Below, in pieces: positions 30,452 to 42,696 of a DNA stretch of 64,000 nt (positions within the stretch are counted from its first letter, which is position 1; each line of letters opens with the position of its first letter). Below the pieces are notes generated by a model, which searched no databases, was not told where the DNA came from, and was given only the letters and a program-made list of their open reading frames with translations. The stretch lies in the NCBI GenBank assembly GCA_964019135.1, contig OZ025248.1, positions 51,143,670 to 51,207,669 on the forward strand, written 5' to 3'. The stretch comes from Arenicola marina (lineage: Eukaryota; Annelida; Polychaeta; Arenicolidae). The translations under genes were made by a program, and so were the position numbers.

Positions 30452-33400
30452 AGCCTCTTTTTTGCAAGTACGGCAACATAGCATTTCTACAGAGGAACCA
30501 GCTGATGATTCTTATGATAGGTACTGTTAATATTGTATTATGATCATCACCCAGCTAACATTTTGTTTACCATGATTAATTTTTTGATTATCAGGCTGTG
30601 ATGAAATACTTCAAATGTTTTTGTAACTCAAATGATATGTTTTATTGTATCAGTTCAAGAAAAATAGTTTTTGGTTAGATGAACCAGGTTTCATTGTGGG
30701 GAATCTCATTAACATGTATTGGGGAAACTGGCAGCTTGAGAAAGTAAATACTTACAACTGTATGTTTTATGTCTAATGACATTCACAGACAATTTGTCTT
30801 TGGACAAATGACATGAGTCATATAGGACCTATTGCATGGGCAAAAAAAACAAAAATTATACAACTTTTAATGAAAAGGGTAAAAGGTTAATTCTGCGTTG
30901 ATATGTGTCCCACAATATTGTAAAATATATTAAATGATTTTGTTAATAATCCATTATGAAGTTGAACTTAGAGAGGATGAAAACAGTGGTTTGACTAGAT
31001 ATATGTGGTATCTTATTTTAAGATATTAATATTCATAATGTATAACTTGGCTATTGATATATGTGATGACTTACGTTTCTTTCAGATTTATCCAATCTGT
31101 GTGTCCCTGGCAGGGGTTTTCCTACGAAAAACAACTAGAGGTTGGTCAGCACTTAGCAATGAATTAATAAAGAGTGCACTGTATTTCCGTCAACTTCGAT
31201 GATAAGTGTAGTCATACAGGAACGGTGAAAGTTGTTGGAGTGACATGGTTGATCAATAATGTCGCTATATCATTTTGAATTACGAGCCTTACATTTATCT
31301 ATGAAAATGATTAAAATGCCTGTAAATAATACAGAACATTTATGAGAACTGCTGAGTGCCTTCCTCTGTCTTTTTGCAGTTGATCCAAATTAAAGCGACG
31401 TATGCACTAAAGAAATTGGGGAACATTTTGACCTGTTCCATCCCCGGCGGTCGGGATCTGTACAAGTCGAGATGTGACGAACATAATGGACTTCCCTGCG
31501 CTTTGCACAATGTGATCCCCTCGGTATGAAGCCGCACCTCGTGGTGGTATCGGTCATAGGTCTTATCACCTGCATATTGTATGCACTTATTTAACACATC
31601 ATACTGAAATAAAACTGTAACATTTATTGTCAGTCATGTATTATACTTTCTTGTGTGCTATCAAATACTAAACATACTGTTTGCTGTTCTGCAAAACGTG
31701 CGTTTGCTTTATTATTGACCATTATTTCTGGACCGGTTAGAGGTTGACATCCTTCCGTCTGTGAAAGATGATGGATTTGCAGTTTTTGTTTTGGTTTAAA
31801 TAGTAAGATTAGTTGCGCGGGATTTGCGCTTATGACTAAATAATTCTATCTGTGACCGACACAGCTTAACGCAGTCGTCAAAACGATGACCCGTCGTTAG
31901 GTCTAGGTTTATACCCACTGGATGCATAGATTGGCGTTTCAAATCCAGTTTCTCAAACCAGAGCGCGTTTTGGTGGGACATTTCCTCTCACAAGAGACAT
32001 TGCTATCCCCTCTTTTGCGATGCTAGATCCTCCTAATTTCCGGACCGCGATGACCGATATGGATAGTTCTTCCATGTTGAAGCGAACCAATGATTCACCA
32101 TAGTTCATGTATTACACTAGCCTTCCATTTACTGCAATAATGCATTTCGTAGGCTCTAGCACGGAAAATGAACCTAGATATCCGTCTATTGCGTGTTTAT
32201 TTGATGTTTATGTAGTATTGTAGGTATTGTATTTGTAGTTATTTAATTTATGTCTTTTTACAGCCTGTGATAGATTATTACCGAAACAAAGAACACCTAG
32301 TGATTGGCGAAGGATGTGATGGACGAGCAGAAGTTGGGTTTCACATGACCACGCGAAAGGGTATTAAAATTTCTATTGTTCCTCACTCAGTCAAATTTTA
32401 ATGCGACACAATCGTTGCTGACTTTGTTCAGGCAATCGTAATCAGTTTGATATGACAATTAGATATGGGCGCATCGAAAACGTATTAAATTTGATCACTG
32501 ACGATGTGAATTCCCTTGTAGGCAGAGATACATCGGTGTATGCTTATGCAAACAAAGCGCAGAAGCCAAGACATTTCCAAGTTCAAACGGTAGATACGTC
32601 TCCATGTGTGTTGTTCTAAAGAATATTTGTGCACTAATGATTTAAAGGTATCAACTTTAATCGGTACATTACATGTGTGGACTCAAATATGGACCCATAT
32701 CACGGTCATTGCTATTAACAAAGCCGTCAATATCACCAATTATCACCGGCCGTTCAACAGTTTATTTCATACTTTTAAATTTGTATGTAACATCTAAGTA
32801 TTGTCGTTTTGGCATTGGTAAAAATAAGTCTTACGCAGACGGACGAATGACAATCAATCTTAGCAAAGAGCTGAGGTACATGATGCCGTTTTTTTTTAAT
32901 TTTCAGGGCTTGAGGGATTTTGTGAGGGCGTCTAACATTCCGTCGAGAGGCCTGATGTTGGTTTCGGGTGGTCACTGGAAAACCCTGTTGATACGATCAA
33001 ATGAATGCGGTCATATGATGGTATCTGTCACTCTGCATTCAGTAGGGGCCTCACAGGTAGGCTCCTAAAACACCAATATAGTGGGGATGGTGCGACAACC
33101 AGATCATGAAATTACAAATGTGTACTTCGATCAATTTATTACTGGTACATCTATAGCAATAGCTTTTTGTCTGACTTGTTGATACATGCATGTCAAATAT
33201 ATATTTAGGTTAACTGTTCACAACAATTTGCATTAAAATGAGTATTTATGTGGTAGAACTATAGTACTTGTATTTAAATCTGTATTTTTAAAATATATTT
33301 CAGATATCCATTATCAGCAGTGTGCAATAGCTATGCTATGATCTTGTATGACGTCAGAATACAGGTGCGTTTCTTTATACAGGATATAATCAACCGTGCC

Positions 33401-36400
33401 CGAGAAAGCGTGCAAGAGTTTTTTCCTACACGGAGAAGGGAAACATTTACAAGTCGACTCCCTGTTTTTCCAGGAATGGTTAGTATCTAACTTTGTTTCA
33501 ACTGCCTGTTGAAATCCGCAAGACGTTTACCATTCTGACGACGACAGACCTCGACGACGACGCTGTCTATAAATATTTGGTTTTCGGCCTCTATATATCC
33601 ATCTGAATCGACCCACTGTTTAATCTTCAGTGTTCCATTGTCAATGTCGCAACATCTCAATGATGAGGTTTCGTCCTGATATGTGAAAGAAATGTCTTAA
33701 AGGACATTCCCATTAGGTCAATATCCATCCCCCGCCCCCGGCATAGATTCAGGCGGTACAATCGCAGCTGCCTGCAGCTCTACGGAGATGTGTTCATCCG
33801 ATATGCACTGTAGCGGGGCCCCGGAATGGGGGTGCTGGCCCGGGCGAGGTGGAGGCTGGCTGTTGAAACCCCCGGCTGCCGCTGGTGTGGTCACAGCCAC
33901 GGGGTTCGCAAAAGACATTTCCGCGGCCCTGCGTGTCGGTTGGGCGCCCTCGTTGTGGAAGTTTCCCTCAGGAGCCGGCGCCATTCTCCAGCTGCGAAAC
34001 AAAGGGGAATGGATCAGCTCGGGGCACACAGAACACGGAATGGAATGGAATGTTGGTGTTTTAGGCCACTTTTGTGCACATACAGGCTAAATTGGGCCAA
34101 GGAACCTCCCGAGACGATGAAGGATGAAGGAATGAAACATGCCCCAGATTAGGTGCCCGAGCCCGGATTCGAACCCAGGACCTATTGATCTGCGGTCTAG
34201 TGCGCTAACCACTACACCAGGGAGGCCCCCTCACACAGAACACGGCGTTACATAGAAACATGCTGGGTGGTGATTGGCTTGGAGCATGCAGCATAATGAC
34301 TCGTATGATATCTAACGCTACTTGCAACATGTTGCATGTATTTAGCATAATAACATATCATATGACGATACTTGTAAAGGGATGACGGATATGATATTTG
34401 GCAGTAGGTATACTTACATGAGGAGACCGCCGATCAGTGCGATGCACAACGTCCCCACGGCTCCCAGGAGGCCGACAACCACCACACCTCCCTTCTGGCT
34501 CGCTCCTGACGAAAGCAGCAATATGACAGACATATCATTTTAAACAATGTACTTTGATATCCTGGAAATATCTGGTCGAGCTGAGCGACTGGCGATCAAG
34601 AAAGCCTGTTTGCTTAAGAAGTTAAGGATCGATTTGGATAAAATATTCAGATCTTATTTTTTATGGAGTATGTGAAATCTCTAAGATTTAGTTTTGATTA
34701 CATTTAACGATGGCCGTTTTAATGTTATCTCGAACGAAAACATGAAACATTCTGTGTAGTCCTGGTGTGTAGCAAGATTCCTGCTTTATTAACGCTGAAA
34801 ATAAAATACAGCCTGGAGCCTGGTGAAGAATAAGAGTTGATTCCAAAAATGGTTCCCTTAAGAGTGATGACAAATGAAACTATTCATAAGTAGTTTGATC
34901 ACATATGAAAGTAACTGTGCGGCACGACTTTGATCGATCCCGACATGGCAAACAGGATTCATCTCCTGTTTTGGGGGGGATATTACATCCGCTATTACAC
35001 TAAATAAAGTTTCACCCAGCAGAAGGTGTTCGCTCCTCATATCAGTGTATCGATAGAGAAACCCCACTGCCGGGAGATCGGCCTCGTTTAATCCATGTGT
35101 GCCCCGAGGTGGTCTCTTACCCACCCTCCCGCTGCACATCTCGCTCTCTCTGCTTCCATGGAGCCAGCATGGTGGCAGCTATTTTGCAGGCTATGCAAAA
35201 TTGACCTCATGCACAAATGCGTTCATTGACATCTCGCCAGTGCAAATATTCCTGGCAGAGCCCACAAGAAATATGTCTGTGTTCGCCTCCTGACCCTCTC
35301 ACCTTTTTGACACTCGTATTCAATTAAGACCTGCGAGTTCTCCGTAGGTTCCTCCTTCCCCGCGATGAGGTGAGGGCTGACATAGAAGGCGCAGTCAGTC
35401 TTGCCTGAGCATATGTTCTCGGCGTACATACAGGTGTGGCCTTCCAATGGATTCTTTGTGTTCTTACAGAGGTGCATCACTTCTTGGGGTACGGTCACGG
35501 ATTCGGCGGGCGCCTGCTGCTTGCACCCCTTGCCGCCTTCCTCCAGGGCAAAGCGAACGTCGCCGACCACCAATAGGTCGTCATTCGCGCAGGTCATGCG
35601 GACGAAGGCCTCTGTACAACCCTGTATACTGATTACACCTGTGTGGGTCCCGGGGAAATTAAAGCGTGTTAGGGCGATCCATTTGTTTAGCATTGCTCAC
35701 GTATGACTGACGCCTACCATTTACTACAATTCATGAATTAATCCATGTCATTGAAGATGGATCGCAAAAGACGTTAACACGTATGACAATGGACGATATA
35801 TATCTGTTGGCGAGACAAGGACCAATATCTGATAAATAAATTGCTAAAAAATTTACCGAGAGTGAATACATTCTGATAGGTTATAGACTAGACGATTAAC
35901 TGGTAAATGTTAATCTTCATTGGCCATGTAATATGGCACATCGTACACGGTGTCTTTAAAGAGAAACCGCGAGAAATGTTTCGAGTATATGACAACCTTG
36001 GCTTTTCCTGAAGAGTAAGAGGGAGACAATGATGGACATCCATGCTGCTGCAGTTGGTGATGAGGAGACTCTCATCTTGGGAATTGCTGCAATGGAGAAC
36101 TTATTTTGTTATACTGGTTCGCGCCACTGACTGGCTCACAAGGGAATATATCAATGACGACATGTCACGTAACTATAGGTCCCTAGCCTAGAACCCTAGG
36201 CTGTGTGGGCTGAAACATTGATTCGTCAACCATAGCCATGGATTCATGGCTAATAGGTTCCTGGCCACTGTCACGAAGCTAGATCGGTTACCTAGCTGTG
36301 TCACGAAGCTATATCGACTACCTATGTCACGAAGCTAGATTGGTTACCTGTGTCACGAAGCTAGATTGGTTACCTGTGTCACGAAGCTAGATTGGTTACC

Positions 36401-39400
36401 TCTGTCACGTAGCTAGATCGGTTACGTGTGTCACGAAGCTAGATCGGTTACCTGTGTCACGAAGCTAGATCGGTTACCTGTGTCACGAAGCTAGATCGGT
36501 TACCTGTGTCACGAAGCTAGGTCGGTTACCTGTGTCACGAAGCTAGATCGGTTACCTGTGTCACGAAGCTAGATCGGTTACCTGTGTCACGAAGCTAGGT
36601 CGGTTACCTGTGTCACGAAGCTAGATCGGTTACCTGTGTCACGAAGCTAGATCGGTTACCTGTGTCACGAAGCTAGATTGGTTTCCTGCGTCACGAAGCT
36701 AGAACTTTTACCGGTGTGCCACGGTACTAGTTCAGTTATATGTGACACGGTGCCATATAGTATCACGGCATTGCATCAGTGACCTGTATCACGTCAGTTA
36801 CGTGACAGAAATCGGGAACCTAGTGACGTCACGTCACGCACATATACAGCGCAACCATCCCCTTAACCAAGTGCCCGTGCCACATTACCCGGAAAAACCC
36901 AGTAACACGCACAGGCCGAAGTACATAGATCCCTACAGCGATCCTACTCCCGGCGGACATGTGTACAGAGACCTGCTTGGTTATGTATTCCATATACCAG
37001 CAGGATATGTGTACGATGTCCTGCTTGGTTATGTATTCCATATACAATCCGATGCACAAGCCGAATACTTACTGCAATATATGATGTGTAATAGTATGCT
37101 GCAAACTTCAATGGATCGCCGTAATTAAGCGCCAAGTGACGATGAAATACTGTCCTCGCAGCTATTTATACCCGCTATGACAAGGCACTATCACTCCTAA
37201 CATATCGCCCAGTTAGACTTTCGATGCGTATCAGTTGAATATAGATGTCCTTGGCCACTTGTTCTGACCCATGCAGGGAGGCTCGGGTGTTGGTAAACAA
37301 CCTGGTCGCCAGGGCGACGACAATGTTCCCTCAGGCGTGACGCTGCCTTGTCCTGTATTAGCGGTTCATCGATCAGTGATTGGTTGCCTCGTGTGGCCCA
37401 GCGGGGGCCGAGGCCGCGCACAGACCTGCCTCTCCCTGACGGTAGATCGCGGCGGGGCCTGTTCATCCCCCTCTCAGATGTATGCATGACTACACATGTC
37501 TTTTTGGCATCGCATTTAAATTAATGTTTTTCAATTGGCCCTTTTCTATTAGTAGATATATAGATGTGATAATGGCTTGGAGAGGATTATCTGTGTTTGT
37601 GACACGTGTTGGCCACTGCAGGCCAAGGAACCTTCCGGGGATAATGAAATGGAGTTGGATGAATGCCCCGGTGCCGGGCTACCAACCGGTCGGCATCGCT
37701 TGCCTGGTGTTACCAGCTTAAACCTAACCTAATATCTTACTAGCGATTGGTTGCATTGGCGTCAACACAGTTTGGTTTGGATCTGTAAATCCATCTGAAT
37801 CTACATGCATATGCAACGTAAAATAGAGTGAAGGCTGTCCCGACATCGTTCCTATAGCAACGGTGAAGACATCGGGCCGTTACAAAATAACATCAAATTG
37901 GGGCGGTTATGTAGGCCTTAAGTCGTGTCTTGACTGAACATGTGTTAACAGGAAACGTCATTGGCTATCGGTGTGTACGCTTTGAGACCAACATATATTG
38001 AGGGGACCGAATGCAATACCACTGTGTCAATGCTTCGCCCCTGGCGTAATAAGGACGAGATGTGTGTGTTAGATCAGTTGGGAATGTCGTAGAAATAACC
38101 TGCAAGGAAATGCAGCCTTCGGACATGTACAAAGGGAAGGGAGGGGGGTGAGGGCGGGGGGGGGGGGCGGTCTTCAGTTGGAAACAACAATTTTTGACCT
38201 AAATAATCCTACTATAGGTTACTGACGACAATGCATCAACATATATCTAAATGGTTTATTGTTCTTACGAAACAGTAAAACTACTTATCGGGTGTTTAGA
38301 ATATATATTGAGGTCAATTATCGTTCATTGGCAGAGACATTACGTGATGCCTAATCATATCTTGACCCTTATCGCATTATAAAATGCATGCATATATTTA
38401 GTGGTCTGTTGCTGTTTGTAACGCGTAAAACAGTTTCAACATATTCGGCTTCAGGTTACGAAGGTTTACCTAGCGCCAGGCAATTCTTTACGTCAGAAAT
38501 ATGTTATTTCTATGTATGTCATATGATAATATCATCGTGACAAAGTTGTGTACAAAATATATTCAGACTACGTTGATATATTTAAAGCTGCTTGTCGAGC
38601 TTTTCCCGCCAACCTAAGCCCAGGTGACATATACATAACAATTTGCAGAAAACTCGATTGTTTCATTCTATAAATTCAGAAACTTAATAAACGTCGCCAT
38701 TGCGGCTGTGATGTGGCAAACGTGTTTATCCCCGGGACACCGCGAAACTTTGTCGCGTTACTGCTTCCTATAACAAAGCATCGCGAAGCACAAAAACTGA
38801 TGACGTTTACCACTAAGTTAAAAACCTGTGGTTAATTGATATCACGGGCAAGGCTAAGTGACTTCATTTGGCAGTCTGGCATGCGTGGAATATAGACAAA
38901 AGAAATTTTGGATGATTCATGATTGGATGCGGGAAAAGGCTGGATAAGTAAGTTTAATATATTTTGTTTTTGTTACAGTCCGCGCATGCGCTGTACCCAT
39001 GACGTGGCGCCCTTCCAGCTGCTAGGGGGCGCCCCTCACATGTACGAGAGCCTCCTCGGGCGTCGCTTCCGGATCTCTCCGGACTCCTTCTTCCAGGTCA
39101 ACACCCCGGCGGCCGAGGTACTCTACAACAAGGTGCGCGACCTCTGTCAGCTGCGACAGAATACAATGCTGCTGGATGTGTGCTGCGGCACAGGTTTGTT
39201 GAAACTAATGGTCATCTATGTTAGGCAATAACATTTAAAATAACTACGGACCTTTAATTATAATGACAAACGCTCGATTATCCGACTATGTTTCTGTATT
39301 TGCGAGGACACATCCACCATTGCTGCGGTTGGCGTAAATGTTGAGAATAAACTGAATGCCTTTCCTTTGTTTCATTAGGTACCATAGGAATCCTCTTTTC

Positions 39401-41091
39401 CGACTCAGTGAAGAAAGTCATCGGCATAGACGAGGTTCAACAGTCAGTCGCGGATGCTAACTTTAACGCGAAGCTAAACGGTAATTAAACATCTGCCTCT
39501 GAGTGTCCCAATGTTTGCTAATTGCTTCTTTCGATGCATATACAGGTATTTATGCATGTGTTAACATTGCTATGATGTGACAGGTGGAAAATGCAAAGTA
39601 CGTGTGCTGCAAGGCATAGAAAAATGCATTGAAAATGGGCGAACAAATTGTGGTTAATTGCTTCTTTCAATGCATATTACCGATATGTGTGCATGTGTTA
39701 ATATTGCTATGATGTCACAGGGGTGGAAAATGCAAAGTACGTGTGCGGCAAGGCGGAGAAGATGTTGCGTGATGTGCTGAAATCTGAGATATCTCCTGGC
39801 GACGACGTCGTGGCTGTGGTGAACCCTGGGAGAGGTGGGCTGGGTAAGTGGCTCTGCCTAATAATGGTAATCTCCTTGCATTAGAACATCATACCCCTTA
39901 AGAAAATCATATCATAAAGAAGAGTTTTATATTTAGAAACGCCGCAACTTGATGAGCATATTGAAACTATCAAACATTTTTAATCGGACATTAAATTTGA
40001 ATTTCCCGTAGGATTGCAACTAGATTTGATTTGAGTTTGACGGCACTTTCACCATATAAGGCTACATGTATATCGTACCATACCGGTTGCAATTTAATGT
40101 TGGAACTAAGTAATTTAATGCTGAGAATTTAAGTAATTTAATACTGAGAATTTAAGTAATTTAATGATGAGAATTTAAGTAATTTAATGCTGAAAATGTA
40201 AGTACTTTAATGCTGAAAATGTAGGTGATTTAATGTTGATTCAGTTCGGTATATATTTGTTTATTTACGACCCCTGACCACGAGGCTTATGTTCTTCGCT
40301 CTTTAGGTAAGAGTGTGCACAAAAGCGGCCTAAACCACCAATTCATTTAATTTTCTGTAGGTAAGAGGGTAACACGTGCTCTCCGTAAATGTGACGTCAT
40401 ACGCCGTGTCGTATATGTGTCGTGTAAACCGCTCGGCAGACCTACTTTTAACTTCGTCCAGTGAGTATTACCGTTTATACTTCAAGATAGACGGTGCATC
40501 CTGAATATATGCATAAAAATGTATATTCTCGATCATCAGGTTCTTAAATACCATTCCTGAGTCAGATACTAAGATCAGGTTTAAAAGGTCAGATTGATGT
40601 ACAAGCTGGGTACGTTTTGATCTTAGGATGAAATTGTGACTCCAAAACTCTATTATAAATTATGTACCAGTGTTACTTTTTCTAATTTTGTGTCAAAAAT
40701 CTACTCTTACACGTGCTGTCCCAGCGACAGTGTACATGTATACTGATTATGTTTAAATCGCTTCCACATAGCAATCTGAGAAAATATCCAACAAATATAA
40801 TATTTTGTAATTTTTGTAACTTTAGAATTAATAATTCACCGTAATATTTTGTAATATTTGCAACTTCAGAATCAATAATTAGTTCCCAGTAAGATTTTGT
40901 AACTTCACAATTACGTCAATCCGCAAAAACGATGGTTGTTAATTAAGCGACACTACTGTCGTCGTTGTAGGCTGTGCCAACCAACCGATGACGAGTTTGA
41001 GAACGATCCTTTCACACCGGTCAGCGCCACACCGGTAGACATGTTTCCCCACACTCGGCACTACGAACTGGCGGTTGTCTTTGAACGGTGA
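30452..41091 (+). CDS. TRMT2B: TRMT2B, tRNA/rRNA (uracil-5-)-methyltransferase homolog
   Basis: Exons: 30452-30520, 31086-31140, 31380-31523, 32264-32360, 32522-32589, 32907-33056, 33383-33478, 38979-39193, 39379-39480, 39721-39843, 40361-40460 and 40971-41091 (TGA). Motifs: SFFQVNTPAAEVLY, the SAM loop LLDVCCGTGTIGIL, VVAVVNPGRGGLG, catalytic-Cys motif VVYVSCKP and TPVDMFPHTRHYELAVVFER. GLPCALHNVIPS, AVVNPGRGG and VDMFPHT resemble human TRMT2B more than TRMT2A. The family makes m5U in tRNA or mitochondrial rRNA; the first exon (SFLQVRQHSIS) is compatible with a mitochondrial leader. Phases agree except 33478 to 38979: the first ends in phase 0 but the second must enter with one base, so a small exon encoding the missing ...SLYFQES-like segment lies unseen in that 5.5-kb intron. 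The start exon is upstream and not found. GTTGGT (31141) is a weak donor. Confidence 0.88.
33718..36075 (-). CDS. Single-pass membrane protein with SUEL/galactose-lectin-like domain, nested antisense
   Basis: Three firm minus-strand exons: 35303-35638, 34418-34505 and 33718-33991 (stop). Phases agree (1, 2). The first encodes about 110 residues with eight cysteines, including CTEAFVRMTC, HTCMYAENICSGKTDC and LIEYECQK, the spacing typical of SUEL-type (rhamnose/galactose-binding) lectin domains. The second encodes GVVVVGLLGAVGTLCIALIG, a transmembrane helix. The third is a 90-residue Pro/Ala-rich cytoplasmic tail. A tentative first exon at 35997-36075 starts ATG in good context, encodes a hydrophobic WMSIIVSLLLF and joins in phase, but its donor (GTTGTC) is weak. 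The gene lies wholly inside one TRMT2B intron on the opposite strand. Ligand and role are unknown. Confidence 0.72.
34055..34229 (-). mobile_element. tRNA-derived SINE, second family, full copy
   Basis: On the minus strand it starts GGGGCCTCCCTGGTGTAGTG, then GTTAGCGC (A box) and GGTTCGAATCC (perfect B box), followed by a non-tRNA body with GGGGCATGTTTCATTCC and CGGGAGGTTCCTTGGCCC. It is unlike the GGGGCCGGCGCGAC SINE family. It sits in the intron between the membrane and tail exons of the lectin-like gene. Confidence 0.8.
36268..36710 (+). repeat. 26-bp minisatellite
   Basis: About 17 copies of a 26-bp unit (CCTGTGTCACGAAGCTAGAT followed by CGGTTA) with single-base variants and a few shortened first units. 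It lies in the large TRMT2B intron, upstream of the nested lectin-like gene. Confidence 0.9.
37600..37720 (-). mobile_element. Degenerate copy of the second SINE family
   Basis: Shares GGCCACT...GGCCAAGGAACCTTCC, GAT-ATGAA, GGATGAATGCCCC and GGTGCC with 34060-34160 in the same orientation. The tRNA-derived part is poorly preserved. Confidence 0.45.
38585..38946 (+). mobile_element. MITE abutting a TRMT2B splice acceptor
   Basis: Same family as 26936-27343. Left end AAGCTGCTTGTCGAGC; right end GCGGGAAAAGGCTGG is a decayed complement of it. The interior shares GGAATATAGACAAAAGAAAT and ACAAAGCATCGCGAAGC. Its right edge is only about 32 bp from the acceptor at 38978, so it may supply part of the branch-point region. 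Confidence 0.7.
39517..39650 (+). pseudogene. Decoy copy of TRMT2B intron end and exon start
   Basis: 39517-39620 repeats 39653-39760 with an offset of 136 bp: ATTGCTTCTTTC-ATGCATAT, GCATGTGTTAA-ATTGCTATGA, an AG acceptor, then TGGAAAATGCAAAGTACGTG. The true exon starts at 39721. The copy's acceptor at 39582-39583 lacks two G residues after AG, so joining it to the previous exon would shift the frame, and the match fades after about 35 exon bases. It is a tandem duplicate across a splice site. Confidence 0.85.
40088..40240 (+). repeat. 23-bp AT-rich tandem repeat
   Basis: About six or seven copies of TAAGTAATTTAATGCTGAGA followed by ATT, in a TRMT2B intron. Confidence 0.8.
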
Positions 41092-41230
41092 CACACCCGT
41101 CAGCAGAATCTAGTCTGATGTGTCGTTGCATGACCGAGGGAGAGATATTGTTTTTTAATATACCTGGTTTGTTTTTTCACTATTTTAACGAGTGATGTGT
41201 GGGCTATGCGTGTAACAATTTCAAAGAAAT

Positions 41231-41236
41231 AATAAA
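41231..41236 (+). terminator. Candidate TRMT2B polyadenylation signal
   Basis: AATAAA lies 140 bp after the TRMT2B stop codon in AT-rich DNA and is the first canonical hexamer downstream. Confidence 0.55.
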
Positions 41237-42312
41237 GGCATTGTCAATGGAATTGACGTTCTGTTTAATCGCATTGCTGAACAAGATGTTTAAATAATAT
41301 TTAAACAAGGACTAAATTGGAATCTTCTAAATTTCTTATGAATCTTACATAAATTCGTGTAATTTACATTATATTACGCTAATAGGCATCGTTCGGCGCA
41401 GACTGTTCCGCGAGCTGGGTTTGAGAAAAAGGCCATTTATCAATAATTAGTGACACTGTATCGTATACGTTACTGGCACACATACCAACCTAATCGTGTG
41501 TGCTAAACATAATGACAAAAGCATTTCTAGCAAGAGAAAGACTTAACATATTGAACTGCATTCACTCTGTGCAACGCCTTGAGAAACATCTAAGTCACAA
41601 GCGTTGTCTTTTTTTGTTTTCTGCTGCCAGTGGGGCGCGTAAGAACAAATTGAATACACATTACTTTGGCCGTGTGGTAGTCGTGATGTCATCAGCTCTC
41701 ACCAGACCATGTATATTGTTAACATAATAATGGAGTCGAATGCATCGAATCTCCCGTGTGACGCAAGGGTCCGCTATGATCTATTAACACGCGGGCGCAT
41801 CGTGGTATTGATTTTCAGCCCACTGTTTGCCCTCGTTGCCAGAAGTGCGTGCGAAAAGCTTTTTTCCATACCTGTCCGGGAATACTTTTCTTATAAAATA
41901 CCGTTTTTATAGGAGTTTCAGTAAAGCAATAAGAACCCCATGGTCTAAAGTAGGCTTTTACTAGCTTTAGTCTGCAGAATACAATGACCAATCCAGGAAT
42001 TTGTACAACCGAAACAGAAGAGGTGAAGAGGTCCACTTTGACCTCGCTCGACCAAAAGTAAGGTAACTTAAGGGTTTTCTATATGGTGCCTATCAATCAT
42101 ATTTACCATACAGACCTATACAGATCCGTTGTGCATTTCCCATTGCTGATTTTACGGTATCCTGAAAACAAGAACTTACTGGGCAAGTTGGGCAAGGGCA
42201 TGTGGTTGGGTATAAAGACCTATATATATACATATGTGCCGTCCGAATGACCAGTTTTCCCGCTTTTTCTCTCTAAAACCCCGAACCAGAAATCTGTAAT
42301 TTCTGTCAATGT
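41237..42312. other. Intergenic DNA after TRMT2B
   Basis: No coding gene, RNA gene or clear repeat recognised. Short open frames (41500-41727, 41709-41912) show no domain. Confidence 0.4.
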
Positions 42313-42454
42313 GCCCATCTGAGACTGAAGTTTTATTTTTCAAAATTGCAGCTCTTGACTAAAGCCCATATTCCAGTTGATATGGAAGGTATTTAAAAAC
42401 AATTGCAGCTCAATATATTCCAGTTAATATTGAAAGCTCGATATCTTAGATAAG
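42313..42454 (+). repeat. Left part of an interrupted 50-60-bp tandem repeat
   Basis: Phrases such as AAAATTGCAGCTC, ATATTCCAGTTAATATTGAA and GCTCGATATCTTAGA recur here, at 42696-42743 and at 45335-45465. The array appears to be one original tract split by a SINE (42455-42696) and by a hAT-like element (42744-45327). Confidence 0.65.
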
Positions 42455-42696
42455 GGCCGGCCCGGTAGCTTAGTGGGTTAGAGCGCTCTGGCCACCTGAG
42501 AGCCTAACGGCACGTGGATCGGTGGTTCGAGCCCCGCTGTGGCCATGTCTGTATGTTCGCAGTATAAAGATTTCAATGTCCTTCTTCGCAAAGAGTAGTG
42601 GGTTACACCCGAGGACATGGCTCCACTCTCCCTTCCTTCTCCCATTGACGCGATATGACCGAAAATTATTAAAGCGTCCTGAATATACAACAAACC
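42455..42696 (+). mobile_element. tRNA-derived SINE, copy A
   Basis: Starts GGCCGGCCCGGTAGCTTAGT with an A-box-like TAGCTTAGTGGGTTAGAGCG and B box GGTTCGAGCCC, then the family body (TGTGGCCATGTCTGT, GAGGACATGGCTCCACTCTC, GACGCGATATGACC) and tail AAAGCGTCCTGAATAT plus an ACAAACC-like end. More diverged than copies B and C. It is not a functional tRNA: the tRNA part lacks a foldable acceptor stem and continues into a SINE body. Confidence 0.85.

Noticed and set aside
36742-37128. Possible exon with repeated YVFHIPAGYVYD-like text
   Set aside because: The apparent peptide repeat comes from a short duplicated DNA segment (TATGTATTCCATATAC); no splice or family support.
40300-40330. Alternative acceptor TTTAGGTAAGAGTGTGC upstream of the TRMT2B exon at 40361
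   Set aside because: It resembles the true exon start for only about a dozen bases and does not continue the coding sequence; possibly a tiny duplication or chance.
42455-42560. tRNA gene
   Set aside because: A and B boxes are present, but the sequence continues into a repeated SINE body found in several dispersed copies, two with target-site duplications.
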